NCBI GenBank assembly: GCA_948474755.1
Contig: CAOLHI010001138.1
Coordinates: 186,001 to 250,000 of the forward strand
Direction: 5' to 3'
Length of the DNA stretch: 64,000 bases
Source of the DNA: Ctenosaura bakeri
Taxonomy: Eukaryota; Chordata; Lepidosauria; Squamata; Iguanidae
In this document: positions 20,201 through 30,745 of the stretch, in pieces
Layout: every line of letters starts with the position of its first letter
Position numbering within the stretch: position 1 is the first letter of the stretch
Notes under the pieces: model-generated
The model's database searches: none
What the model saw: only the letters and a program-made list of their open reading frames with translations
What the model was told of the DNA's origin: nothing
Program-made: the position numbers and the translations under genes

Positions 20201-21260
20201 AAATTCTAGAAATTGGAATAATGCTAAGAATCTTGCTTCAACTGGAATCTATAGTTCTGCCAGCATAAGCCTAATGCTGGATTCTGCTCATGCCAAAAAT
20301 GAAACTGAAAAAATTGAAAAAAGGAACAAAGGTAATATATTATCCATTAAAAAAATTGAATATGAGAGAAAGTCAATATTTCTTAAAGATCAATAAACAA
20401 GGAACAGATTGCTCAGCCTGCTTATTGGTAACTAAGGCATAGAGTATTATGTCAGAGAGAAGAATATACAACAGAAAATGACACTTCATATATAAAAGAG
20501 GAACATGTATGATTGAATATGACAGAAGTCACAGGAAAATTAACCCTATAGAATTATAACTATAGCAACGAAAATGGCCAAATTAAATTTTTGTGAAGGA
20601 TTGCTCTTTATGAGCTTAGCTAAATTCTCACAATTAGATATTTTATTTACAGGGACATAAATTGAACTCTTCATGCATTTATGGATGAGAAATAATAAAT
20701 GGGGTAATTTAATGCTCTGAATCTAGCTGGGTTGATGTCAGTTTTAATAGACTACTATTGAAATGTTAATAGAGGACTACATTTGGTTGTTAGTTACAAC
20801 TAGAACAGGCTCACTAAATAAATGGCATTTATATAACAGCTATGACTCACTGGGGCTATTCTAGTCAACACTAGCAACTGGATTTAGACCAGAGCCATTA
20901 CAAAATACACAGTATGAAGTACAATTAATGAAACACTATACTGAGCAGTAAATTGTTTGAACATAAACTATGGCATTGAATGTCACAATATCTAAAAAGC
21001 AGACAAAAGAATACAGGTAATGTTACTAAAACTTATTGTGGGTTCATCTAGCTGAATACTAGCAACTCTAACTGGCAGCAGCTCTCTAGAACTTTAGGGG
21101 GAATTAGTATTACCTGTGGTTTTCAATATAAGCAGCTGTTGTAACTTCCAAAATTATATGAGATTGAGTATGCTCAAAGTCTTATGCTAGTAGACATACT
21201 TAACAGCATGCATAACACAAGGCATTATTCACTTTTGAATAATTTATTTTACAATTGTAA
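20201..21260. other. Unannotated AT-rich stretch
   Basis: No gene or recognised repeat. Confidence 0.45.
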
Positions 21261-21299
21261 ATTATAAAGCATTTTATAATAAGATTTCACACAGGCATA

Positions 21300-21950
21300 T
21301 CTATGAAAATCTTATTTTTTTTTACTGAAACCAAATAATGAGAGATAATATAAAATTCTTTACGATATATTTTGCATTGTATAGATGGATTAAATGAAAA
21401 CATGTTTGTTATTTCAAATGCTGAAAAAGCTTTTGATAATGTTGAGTGGCCTTTTCTTGTAGAAGCTTTAGAATCTTTTACTTTAGGCTGCATTTTAAAA
21501 ACATGTGTTTGGCCATAGTACCTTGGTTACAATAGACAGAGAAAGTCAAAGAAAATACAGTTAGATATAAAAATATTGTTCCCACAGTTCTAAAGCTACT
21601 TCTGTCTTTAAGAGAAATTCACCATCTTATTGCAGAATTTGGACCAATTCATGAATACAAACTTAATAAAGATAAAGAACCAGAAACTATAGGTATTAAT
21701 ATAACCTGTAGCTTTTTAAAATTGGAGAAATTTAAATTTAGGCTAAATGATAAACCAGAAAAGGATCTTGTGGGGAAAAAAAGGAATAATATATCTCATA
21801 AATATACCATAAATATAATTATAAACGAATGTGTTTCATTACCAAAACAATTTTTATTCCAAGAAGAATTATTACAGTTAAAAGATTATATTGCTGAAAG
21901 CATTGTTTTTCTTTCAATTTCTTGATTTTTTTTCCAATGACATGATTTTG
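21300..21950 (+). pseudogene. L1 ORF2 reverse-transcriptase fragment
   Basis: Near 21405-21490 the plus strand encodes 'NAEKAFDNVEWPFLVEALE', the L1-type RT motif A region. At about 21608-21700 it encodes 'LIAEFGPIHEYKLNKDK', the region downstream of the YADD box. The YADD box itself is not found, so part is deleted. Frames are broken. It is a second, older L1 relative to the copy at 32.3-37.7 kb. Confidence 0.75.
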
Positions 21951-23720
21951 ACAAAACAAATTAATGAAAGATAATAGCTTTTTTAGTTTATTTGCACCAG
22001 GAAGGGGAAACTTAATTGAAAGGTAATTGTGTAGACTGAAAAAAGCATTTCCCATAGTGGGAATGGCATGCATAAGTAGCATGGATTCTCCTTCTCTCTT
22101 GCAACTCTCAGTGTTAAGTAAGGTGAGGAGTTTCCTATTGTCTTGGGTTCCTGTTGAGGACAGACCCTCCTTGAGAAGGAATCTTTCTTTTGTAGGTAGT
22201 TTTATTGTCTTTATTGCTTTATTTATTGTTTTATCTTCCATACATTTCTTACTAGTTTTTATGAGTTTATAGCCCTTTCCTAGGTTTTAACTTTTGCTAA
22301 TAGTTTAATTGCCTTTTGCTGGCTTTTAAATTTTTTTAAAACTTTCAATTATGTTAAATAAGCATGTTAATCTTTGAAAGAATATGAAAGTATAACCCAT
22401 CTATCCACATCTGCCCGTGGAACAGACAATGCTAGAGGAAGAAATTCTCCTTCCACATTGCATCCCATGCACCCCAAATCTGTTTCACAGCATACTTGAG
22501 GAATAGAGCTGCAAAGGGAAGAAAAAGGCTATCTACAGTCAACTAACACATCCTACAATGTAATTCCTTAAATTCTATAACATTCTAAATTAAGTGATAT
22601 CATAGGTTATCTGCTTATTTAGAAATGCATAACTTAATGATATCTCCTCACCTGATACCCCAGAAACCTACCTTAACAATTAGAAACTACATTTAATGAT
22701 GGATGTCTGTTTAACTGGGCACATGAGAATGATCTTTCCAGCCCCTTCCTGTCAGCAAGTGAGGTTAAAATGAGGGATTGCGACTGAGATTCTATTTCTG
22801 ATTGCTGCATCTTGCTTGCTGGTGGGAGAGGAATAGACATGTCATCTCCCTGAACCCCAGACATCAGCTTGATGGGTCTGCTTGGTATTAAAGTAGGTTT
22901 GGAGAGTATTACAATAGTGCTACTATCATCAGTAGGTAGTCTTGGTGAATACAGAGCAGTTAGGGATCTGGATCTTTCTCTGTTATGAAGTCATAAATAA
23001 AATACGGAATGCTGGCCATCATAATTAAATGGGTGCAGCATCAAAGAGGAACATGTGAATATGTGCTTTAAATATACAAATTAATGAAAATGTTTTAAAG
23101 TTACAGATGGAGTAATGAGTAGATGGCATATATCACTCACTGTAATGAATAAGATGAATGAGAGTCATTCAGCTGACTTTTGAAAAAATTCAGGAACAAT
23201 GTGAAAATTGCTTTCTGATTGTATAAGAATGCCTTTTGATAAATAATACAAATAATGCAACTGCTAATATAATTCTAGGATATACAACTCTGACTGACTC
23301 CTCCCCCAACACTTTTACTCCTTAATTATATATAGAGAGAGTTGTTTTTCAGTATCATGAGGAGTTACTTAGTTTCTTATATGATTGCAACAGTCCTCTG
23401 TACTAAAAATTGGATGCTACAAACAGCACCATAAAATAGTCATTAGATAAGATATGGGTTTTTGGCACAACAGCACAATTTACATATCATGCTAGACTGG
23501 AAAAAAGAGGAAAACTGACTACATAAGCAGAAAACTGGATTATTTGCTGCTTTTTGTCAAAGGGTTATGCACATAAAGCTACAGCTTTTTCCAATAAGAT
23601 AATAAAATAGGGAGAAAAACAAGAAACCAGGCAAATAATTCAACTTAAAACACTGTAAGAAAAGATATAAGGGTTTAAAATATGATAGTTATTACTCTTT
23701 ATTTTCCTTTTCAAAAGAAT
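21951..23720. other. Unannotated stretch
   Basis: No gene or confident repeat recognised. AT-rich block 23020-23280 is unique-looking. Confidence 0.45.
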
Positions 23721-23721
23721 G

Positions 23722-23820
23722 GTGTGTCACACACTCTCAGCTCCAGAAAACCCCATGATAGGTTTGCTTTTGGGCTACCGTAATTCGGAAGCAACTTGAA
23801 AGAAGAGAATAACAACTACA
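23722..23820 (+). mobile_element. Sauria-type SINE, 3' fragment
   Basis: Contains 'cacacactctcagctccag', 'ccccatgataggtttgc' and the tail 'taattcggaagcaacttgaa'. The head is missing. Confidence 0.8.
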
Positions 23821-23821
23821 A

Positions 23822-23912
23822 TGTGCTGTGAAGCTGGCTTCTACTTATGGTGACCTTGTGAATGTGAGACATCCAAGATATCCTGTTATTAAAAGTCATG
23901 TTCATGTCTGTC
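23822..23912 (-). mobile_element. Bov-B-type 3' tail fragment
   Basis: Reads 'ggcttctacttatggtgacc' and 'gagacatccaagatatcctg' on the plus strand. It is the inverse of the Bov-B/SINE tail 'ggtcaccataagtagaagcc'. It lies directly against the preceding SINE fragment. Confidence 0.55.
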
Positions 23913-24037
23913 CTGTTAGCATACATTTAATCTAAAGTTTAAAACTACAATATAGTTGTCAAAGCACAAGAATATTAGAGGAGAATCCACTGGTCCATCC
24001 ACATTAAGCCTTGCTCTGAGGTAAGAATTTGATGCAT

Positions 24038-24243
24038 GTGTGTGCATATGTGCCTTCAATCACCAGTCAACTTATGGTGATCCCATGAATTTCATAGGGT
24101 TTTCTTAGACAGGATATAATCAGAAGGCATTTCTTTCCTCTGGAATACAGCCTACCGCACCTGATATTCTCTGGTAGTCTCTCATGCAAATACTAGTCAG
24201 GGCTGACCCTGCTTAGCTTTTAAGGTCAGATGGGATCTGGTCC
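24038..24243 (-). mobile_element. 5S-rRNA-derived SINE
   Basis: Read on the minus strand, the head is 'agatcccatctgaccttaaa' then 'agctaagcagggtcagccct' and a box C-like 'gcatgagagactacc'. These line up with the internal promoter half of 5S rRNA. The tail 'ggatcaccataagttgactg' is the Bov-B/Sauria type. It is therefore a SINE3-class element using Bov-B machinery, not a 5S gene; the first 5S third is absent. Confidence 0.85.
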
Positions 24244-24371
24244 CTTTAGGATGTAAATTGATCATAATATGTTCAGACTAAACAGACTGAAAGGTATAGA
24301 CCTGCTTTTAAAGCTCTAATTCTAAATTACTTTACCTGAGAGTAAAATACACTTAAGAAAGATTAAATATA

Positions 24372-24618
24372 CATATGTTTGTTGTTGTGTGCCTTCAAGA
24401 CATTTCAGATTTATGGCAAACCTTAGGTGAACCTATCATGGAGTTTTCTTGGCAAGATTTTTTCAAAGGAGGCTTCCCATTGTCTTCCACTGAGGCTGAG
24501 AGAGTGTGATGTCCCCAAGGTCATGCAGTGGGTTTCGTTGATTGATGGAGATTCAGAACCCTGGCCTCCTCAAATCTTAGTCCAGTGCTCAAACCACTAC
24601 ATCATACTGGCTCTCTTA

Positions 24619-24620
<2 letters not shown>
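24372..24620 (-). mobile_element. Sauria-type SINE, full length
   Basis: The plus strand shows the inverse order: tail 'tgttgttgtgtgccttcaag', body 'aggtgaacctatcatgg' and 'ctgaggctgagagagtgtga', box B-like 'agattcagaaccctgg' and head 'aaccactacatcatactggc'. It ends against a CA microsatellite. Confidence 0.92.

Positions 24621-24622
<2 letters not shown>

Positions 24623-24664
<42 letters not shown>
24623..24664. repeat. (CA)21 microsatellite
   Basis: Pure CA run immediately upstream of the SINE head. The plus-strand open frame across it ends in an HT repeat and is not a gene. Confidence 0.97.
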
Positions 24665-24665
<1 letters not shown>

Positions 24666-25940
24666 GTTTATATAATTTTGTAATCCCAAAGGTCTCTAAT
24701 CAGATGTAGAACCATTTCATTGGATTAGTTTCAAGTAAATAGGTATAGGATTGCAGCCTTAGAGATTAGGTATGTTGAACATACTCCAGTATGTTGGGAT
24801 ACAAGGCTTGTTTGCCACCTTTTAATAGGTCTTTTTTTAAAAAAATACACATACATTTCCCTCAGAGTACATTAAAATCTGAACCCTCTTCTAAGATAAA
24901 CCAGTTGGTTTCTCTGCACAAATGCTTCACGGTGTCCTGCTGTGCACAAGAAATATGCTCTCAGAAGAAGTGGAGTCGTGTGGCTACTCCTGCACTCTGT
25001 CTTCTTACTCTAAATCTCCTTGAGTAAATCCCAGTTGAATGGTGTAAGGGCCAAAATCAACAGGAGAGGAGTCAATTTTCCATTCAGTCTCCTAACTGCA
25101 GCATGAAGGGAAGGGGATCAGTTAATCATCTTTCCTTGCTGAGAGAAGCTCTTTTTGGCTTTGGAAATGAGGGAGCAGAACCAATCATCTCATTGTCAAG
25201 CTTTCTGTTGTGCACTAACAGTATGTCATGGTGTTGAAAAGCTATAGATGTTGTTCCTAGGAGGAACAATAATACATTACATTTTTAGAATGCTGCTGCA
25301 TATGATACTAAGCAGCTATGTATAAATTATATTGACAGCATGGTATTTGTTTAAGATGTCTTTTTTTTTTTTTGATCTGGTATCAAAAGGAATTCTAGAA
25401 TGCAGAACAAAGTTTCAGTCAAAGAATATTTTATTTCCATGGATTTCTCCCTTTCTTTGGTTTTAGTTTGGTCTTTTTTGCTAGCTAAGTTGTTGCTGCC
25501 ACTTGCATTTCCCCTTTAACAGCACTGTGGCAGCTATATAGGGCATCTTCCCATAGATCTGATGACACTGACACACCATGTGTCACTCCCTTGAAACACT
25601 GTCTAGTGGCCATCTTGATACGATGTTAAAAATGTGCTTAATTTGTTATCTAAAAGACGTTCCACTTTGATGTGAAAATGCATTGTCGCTTGCGTCACTT
25701 AGAGTATCTAGAAAGACTTGCCTTGACATAGGTCAAACAATAAAGTATCTCTCTAAACTATCTCCCTGCATCTGTTCTCTACTGGAGGAATGCAGTATCT
25801 TTCTGGATTACTTCCTGTTGAAAAAAAAGGTCTCTTATGGTCCTAAAATGGCTCAGGGTGGCCAAAGAAAGTGCTAGAATTGCATCCATCCTTTCATCCT
25901 TTGAGAGCTGGCTGTTTAAGGGGAAACAGCTTGTAATGAT
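24665..25940. other. Unannotated stretch
   Basis: No gene or recognised repeat. A perfect small hairpin 'ttgttcctaggaggaacaa' lies near 25251. Confidence 0.45.
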
Positions 25941-25943
25941 TCT

Positions 25944-26160
25944 GCAGCTGTGGTTGTTTTTATGTGCCTTCAAGCTGTCTCTGACATATGGCTACCTATC
26001 ATATGGTTTTCTTGGTAAGATTTATTCAGGGGTGGTTTGCCATTACCTTCCTGTAAAGCTGTGTGACTTGCTCAAGGTTGCCCACTGGGTCTCGGTGGCT
26101 GAGTGGGGATTCAAACTCTGGAAATCCTAGGCTAACCACTGCATCCCGCTGGCACTCAGT
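25944..26160 (-). mobile_element. Sauria-type SINE
   Basis: Plus strand: 'tatgtgccttcaagctgtct', 'acctatcatatggttttctt', 'gactgagtggggattcaaac'-like box B text and 'ctaaccactgcatcccgctggc' at the head side. It is diverged but in the right order. Confidence 0.85.
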
Positions 26161-26162
26161 GG

Positions 26163-26330
26163 TTCTTATCTCTTGCTTTTTAATAGATATGCATTTAACT
26201 GTTCTACTGATAGCTTAATGGTATTTTGATTATTGTTATGTTTTTATTGATGAGAGCTTATATTTGTCTGGTTTAGTTTTGTATGTCACTTTGAGTCCCA
26301 GGGCTAGGGACCAGGTGGGTTATAAAGAAA
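26163..26330 (+). mobile_element. L2-like LINE 3' tail
   Basis: Ends 'gtatgtcactttgagtccca' and 'gggaccaggtgggttataaa', the L2-type 3' end. The Tigger-like element begins right after it. Confidence 0.65.
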
Positions 26331-26332
26331 TA

Positions 26333-26874
26333 CAGTTGGCCTTCCGTATCTGTAGATTCTGTTTACAAGGATTCAATCACAGCTTGAAAATATCCCTCCC
26401 CTCAAAAGCATAACGAAAAAGCAAATTTTGATTCTGCCTTCTTATATAAGAGACACCACTTTACTACACCACTGTACATAATGGGACTTGAGCATCCACA
26501 GATTTTGGTATCCACAGGAGATCCTGGAACCAAACCCTAGAGCAGGGCTATCCAAACAGTGTGCCGCGACACGTTAGTGTGTCACCTGAAGTGTGTAGGT
26601 GTGTCACCTACAATCTTGGAAAGCTATGTTATTATTTGTAAATCAGGTAATTTAAAAAATATATGAACAACATATATGAGATATGTTGTATCCCCATGAA
26701 TTTCATTATTCCAATTTATGTACATGTCCATATTTCTTACAAGGGATTAGTTTAACCTCTGGTTTGCTAGTAAAACTGAATTACTGTGTCGCAAAATGAT
26801 GCATCTCTAAAAAGTGTGTCACCAACATGAAAAGTTTGGAAAGCTCTGCCCTACAGGATACTGAGGGCCCACTG
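26333..26874. mobile_element. Tigger-like (pogo) transposon with a nested hAT
   Basis: The left end CAGTTGGCCTTCCGTATC and the inverse of the right end, CAGTGGGCCCTCAGTATCC, are matching terminal repeats of the MER2/Tigger kind. The flanks are TA on both sides (26331-26332 and 26875-26876), the Tc1/mariner target. The left half continues with 'gtagattctgtttacaagg'-type text. Without the nested 306-bp hAT and its duplicated eight bases, the element would be about 228 bp, so it is a non-autonomous derivative. Confidence 0.8.
26543..26848. mobile_element. Non-autonomous hAT, 306 bp, nested in Tigger
   Basis: The ends CAGGGCTATCCAAACAG and CAGAGCTTTCCAAACTT (inverted) are terminal repeats. The flanks CCCTAGAG (26535-26542) and CCCTACAG (26849-26856) are an eight-base duplication with one mismatch, again of nnnTAnnn form. 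The interior word 'gtgccgcgacacgttagtgt' and text after it recur at 63.8 kb. No coding capacity. Confidence 0.85.
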
Positions 26875-26876
26875 TA

Positions 26877-27927
26877 GGCAAATGAATGAAGTGAAAGGGG
26901 ACCGGCCAGAGCCACCAGAACTTTTCAGCCCACTTTGCCTGTATGAAGGATTGCCTAGATAATCTGGAAGCATCTTTGGGCTTGAGTTTGGCGAATAAAG
27001 GTTAAGAAGCAGGTGTGTGTTTTTTTAATTGTATGGAATACAGTCTATTGATTCACTATAGGTTATAAGGTATAAAGTAAGTTTTTAATGGAACTATTTT
27101 TTTAAAAAAAAATACTATTTAATTCTGCATTCATTTCTTGTACTTCTATCACTGAATGGCACTGAAGTCCCATGAGGACTTTACCCCGTGCTGCTTCAAT
27201 TATACTGAATCAAAACATTCTTTCTATTAGGCTCAGAGCAGAAGATATAAATATAATCTTAATTATGCTATGAAAGTTTCCATTCAAATGAGGTTTTCTG
27301 ATGGGGTAATCCTTGAGATTTCTTCCAGGATTCCCCCTGAACGTGGCATACAAAAGATGCCTTTCAACCTGCTAGGCCCCAAGTCCCTATTAATTTTACA
27401 GTTCAGCTTCTTGGCATCTTGGACTGATGATTTGTTGTAGTTCTCTCACTCTGCACTCCCTCTCTGATCTAGAGGAGGGAGAAGTTAAAAGAAATGTCCT
27501 GTGACCTTCAGATCTGGAAAAAAAAAATAGCTTGAACAAAAATAAGGAACACTAGGCTAAAAAAATAAGTGTCTGCTGTTCCACATTTCTTCTTTACCAA
27601 ACCAGCACAAACAAGCATAGGCAGCAGCATCCACTGAGAATTGTTCTTTGGGCTCTTTTCTATGCAAATGAAAACCGCACACTGCAAAGATCTGAGCGCA
27701 GTGAAAAATGACTGACTAGTGACTTCGCACTGATAGAAGGCATGCAATGTGGAAAGAATATAAATGTGCGGCGGGGGGAGGGATAAAGCACTGACCTTGA
27801 ACTACTTGTGGGAGATGCACTGAAAGCCTTCTCTCTCACAGAAGGAAGCTTAATGGGAACCAGTGGAGTTTCTGATAATTCAGCAAAAAAAACGCTTTAT
27901 ATGAACTGGCAAACAAACAGTAACACT
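26877..27927. other. Unannotated stretch
   Basis: No gene or recognised repeat. A short G-rich run 'gcggcggggggagg' lies near 27769. Confidence 0.45.
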
Positions 27928-27930
27928 TGG

Positions 27931-28125
27931 CCTTTATAGAGCACATTCCAGGTGCTTTGCGCACTTCATTCTTAAGCATTTTATCTCAATAGTCTCTTTA
28001 ATAGTCCTTTAAGGTGGACTGGTATTCTTAACCTCACACTCTGGATGTGGGCTGAGATGGGAGTAGCTTTTCTAATAAATCCATGACTCTGGGACTATTT
28101 GAACCAAGGATTTCCTAGGTCATTA
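27931..28125 (-). mobile_element. MIR-like CORE SINE
   Basis: The plus strand reads 'tttatagagcacattccagg' and 'tgctttgcgcacttcattct', then 'ctttaaggtggactggtatt' and finally 'actatttgaaccaaggattt'. This parallels the inverse of a MIR element from its 3' end to box B. Divergence is high, so the exact subfamily is uncertain. Confidence 0.55.
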
Positions 28126-28129
28126 CTTG

Positions 28130-28309
28130 GGCCATTTCCGCACGAGACTGTTATAGCGTTATGATTCCACTTGCAACACCCGATGGAATCCTGGGGTTTG
28201 CAGTTTAGGGAGGGGCTGGCCAGCCCCTCCCTAAACTACAAACCCCAGGATTCCATCGGGTGTTGAAAGTGGAATCATAGCACTATAACAGTCTTGTGCG
28301 GAAATGGCC
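28130..28309. mobile_element. Palindromic MITE, 180 bp, TSD TTG
   Basis: Nearly the whole element is one inverted repeat centred on GGCTGGCCAGCC near 28220. The ends are GGCCATTTCCGCAC and its exact inverse. TTG flanks both sides (28127-28129, 28310-28312). Arms differ at only a few positions, so a transcript could form a hairpin of nearly 90 bp. It is the cleanest copy of the family. Confidence 0.9.
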
Positions 28310-28362
28310 TTGGATTTATAGCCACCCACACTATGCTATTGCAACCACAGCTTGAGCTAATC

Positions 28363-28579
28363 CAGAGCTCTTTTACACTACACAGTTGTAGTGGTATGAT
28401 TCCACTTGAACTGCCATGGCAACATTTTGTCGAATATGCAGCTTAGGAAAGGGTATTTAGAATTCTCTGCTAGATAGCTCCTCTAGTGCTGACTGAGACT
28501 ACAAAGCTCAGGATTCTAAAGGATGCAGCCATGGCAGTTAAAATGGACTCATTGTGCTCTAACTTTGTAATGTGAAAGA
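28363..28579. mobile_element. Second MITE with related ends
   Basis: The ends 'agctcttttacactac' and the inverse of 'gtaatgtgaaagagcc' are terminal repeats. Internal arms 'tggtatgattccacttgaac' and 'catggcagttaaaatgga' are weaker inverses, and 'tttagaattctctgctagat' pairs loosely with 'ctcaggattctaaagg'. It lies 53 bp from the palindromic MITE. No clear duplication. Confidence 0.65.
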
Positions 28580-29688
28580 GCCTGACAGTGGTGGGCCCCA
28601 TGTGGCCTCTGGTACATATGTGACTCCTGATGCATCCCATTTTCTGTTACCACTGCTGACAAATTGGAAATTGAAAGATGGACATTTATTTCCTATTGCT
28701 GTGCCCTCCACATTGATAGGGCTCTATGGTACAGGAAAGTACTACAGTGGCAAGATGGAATTAAGGTGGTTGGGGCACTCTGAGTTCCAGAAACATATAT
28801 CCCGTTGGGTGTATGTGCAGGTCTCCCTGCTGGGGATGGGTGGGTGGACTGACTTTACAATGTAAAGGATATATATAGCTTGGTGGCACTGCCCCTAGAG
28901 TCAAACTTAGCAACTTTCAGCCTGAAGGTGGGAGAGTTCAGGAAAGAGGTTTAAATTAATTCCTTGGTGTCCTTGTTGCATCATCAAGCTGCTATATTCT
29001 TCCTCTTGAGATTTCTGAACTTTTTAGATTCCCCAGTTACACCTGATTTTTTTTTAAAAAAATGAATGAAGTAGGTCATCAGAATTTGTGACTTACTCAT
29101 TCTAGACACACTAAAATCAAATCGTGATTTCTTTGAGAAGACAGCAGCAGGGTGGAGGGTTAGGGAGACAGATAACTTTCTGGAAGTCAGTTCAAGTAGC
29201 TGTGTTTGCACAGCAGAAGAAGAGGTAAGTTTAGGAAGGCAGAAGAACCGAAGAATGGGGGTAAAAAAAATAAAAGAGTCTTGGAAAGGAAAGGGGGTGG
29301 AATGGAATCATTTGTTTGCTTAGTAAGAGACCAAGCCCCTCATGCAGCCAGGGCCTTTTCAAAATAGTCCCTATGTGCATGTGTGGAAGGAAAGTGTGTG
29401 GAGTCTTTCTAGAGGGCAAGCATGCACTGTCACTCTGTTCAGTAACATCTTCTCCTCTATTGATTATGTTCTGTGTAGATCTGTATCATACACTGTGGTA
29501 TAATATACAAATATACACTGTTGGGAATCCTTTCAGAAGACTATTTAGACTATCATCTGCCCTGGATCCTAAGCTTTCACTTTTTAAAGGTAAGTCTCTT
29601 GTCCCTGTAGGACAAAGATTTGGATTGATATGTAGAAACACTCTTCTGTGAAATCATACTTTGAGAAATAATTTTTTTCATGAATTTC
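28580..29688. other. Unannotated stretch
   Basis: No gene or clear repeat. The longest frame (29316-29651, 111 codons) has no recognisable domain or context. Confidence 0.45.
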
Positions 29689-29689
29689 A

Positions 29690-30015
29690 GGTGTGAAGAA
29701 GGAGAGAATGAATGCTGTGAGCAGAGGCATGCAAAAGCAAGGGGACTGCATCTTGAAGTGAAGGAGAGCAGAAGAGTACAAGAGGAAGGGAGTGATACAA
29801 TGAGAAAGTACAAAGTGAAGCAAGGGAGGGACTAGGAGAGAAGGGAAAGTTAGCAGTATTAGCACTGAAGTGAAAGAAGCAAGAGGAAAGGTGCAAGATG
29901 AAGTGAGGATGACAGTATGAGGGAATGGAGAGTGAGTGGTATGAGTGGTAGAATGTAAGAATCAAGGGAAGGACACATTGCAAGGGTGTGAGATGAAGTG
30001 ATAGGGGGAAGTGTA
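29690..30015. repeat. Purine-rich degenerate repeat tract
   Basis: The plus strand is strongly purine-biased with recurring words such as 'gtgaagaagg', 'gaatggagagtgagtgg' and 'gcaagggtgtgagatgaagtg'. It resembles a decayed tandem repeat. The related tract is at 30580-30745. Overlapping minus-strand frames rich in S, L, P and H are products of the bias. Confidence 0.6.
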
Positions 30016-30100
30016 GGAATAAACTGAAATATCAGTCTATCTTTGCATTCCCAGGTGAAGTATGGAGCTGGATTAGGGCCCTGAATCAGGTTAGGAAGGA

Positions 30101-30164
30101 GTCTCTCTCTCCCTCTCCCTCTCTTACACACACAGACACACGCACGCACGCACACACACACACA
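30101..30164. repeat. CT-rich run followed by (CA)n/(CACG)n
   Basis: Polypyrimidine 'tctctctctccctctccctc' leads into a CA run with CACG units. Confidence 0.9.
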
Positions 30165-30579
30165 ATGCTTGGCTAAGACAGAACATCTTCTCATCCCCTG
30201 CTGTCACCTTGGCTGCAACAGTGGTCTGATCAGATGGACAAGGTTTATTTGAAACAGTAGCATATTTGTTTAACTTTCAGTTAAACAAAGCAGAGACATA
30301 ATGCACAAGACTTAAAAGGCTGCTTAACAAAAGTTGTGAGAACTGCAGAACAGAGTCTTCATAACCTTTCTTAGTATAAAATGTCACATTTTCAATGCAA
30401 ACAGATGTTCTCAGAGCAAGACAGTCAGTTATCAAATTGTTCTTTCTTACGTTACTGACTTTTGACATAGATCTCACTGCTGAGCAAAGGCACAAAAATG
30501 ATATGGCTTCAGCTCAGCTAAACTGATAGCTACAGAGGCACACAGCTATGTGTGTAGGAAAAGTTTTTCCCCCAACAGT

Positions 30580-30745
30580 AGGAGGGAAAGGAGAGTGAGA
30601 TGTGTGCACACCAGAGTGCGTGAAGCAGGGAATGAGTGATAATGAGGAGCAGAGTACAACAAACAAGGCAAGGGTGCATTGTGAGGCTGAAAGGTGAGGC
30701 AAAGGAGGGAGGAGAGTGAGTAATGCAAACAGTGGAGTAAAACAG
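30580..30745. repeat. Second purine-rich degenerate repeat tract
   Basis: Shares word style with 29690-30015, for example 'gcaagggtgcattgtgaggc' and 'gaggcaaaggagggaggag'. Minus-strand frames of 60-96 codons here are shadows of the bias. Confidence 0.55.

Noticed and set aside
21819..22241. 140-codon minus-strand frame
   Set aside because: Overlaps the plus-strand L1 fragment and has no recognisable domain or supporting context.
22190..22340. Possible LINE tail
   Set aside because: T-rich text without a diagnostic 3'-end word.
24180..24243. Possible 5S rRNA gene
   Set aside because: The 5' third is missing, the rest is diverged, and it is joined to a SINE body and tail.
24427..24675. 82-codon frame with a histidine-threonine tail
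   Set aside because: Runs through a SINE and the CA microsatellite.
29577..30194. Serine-, leucine- and histidine-rich minus-strand frames
   Set aside because: Low-complexity products of the purine-biased tract. They overlap in several frames with no domain.
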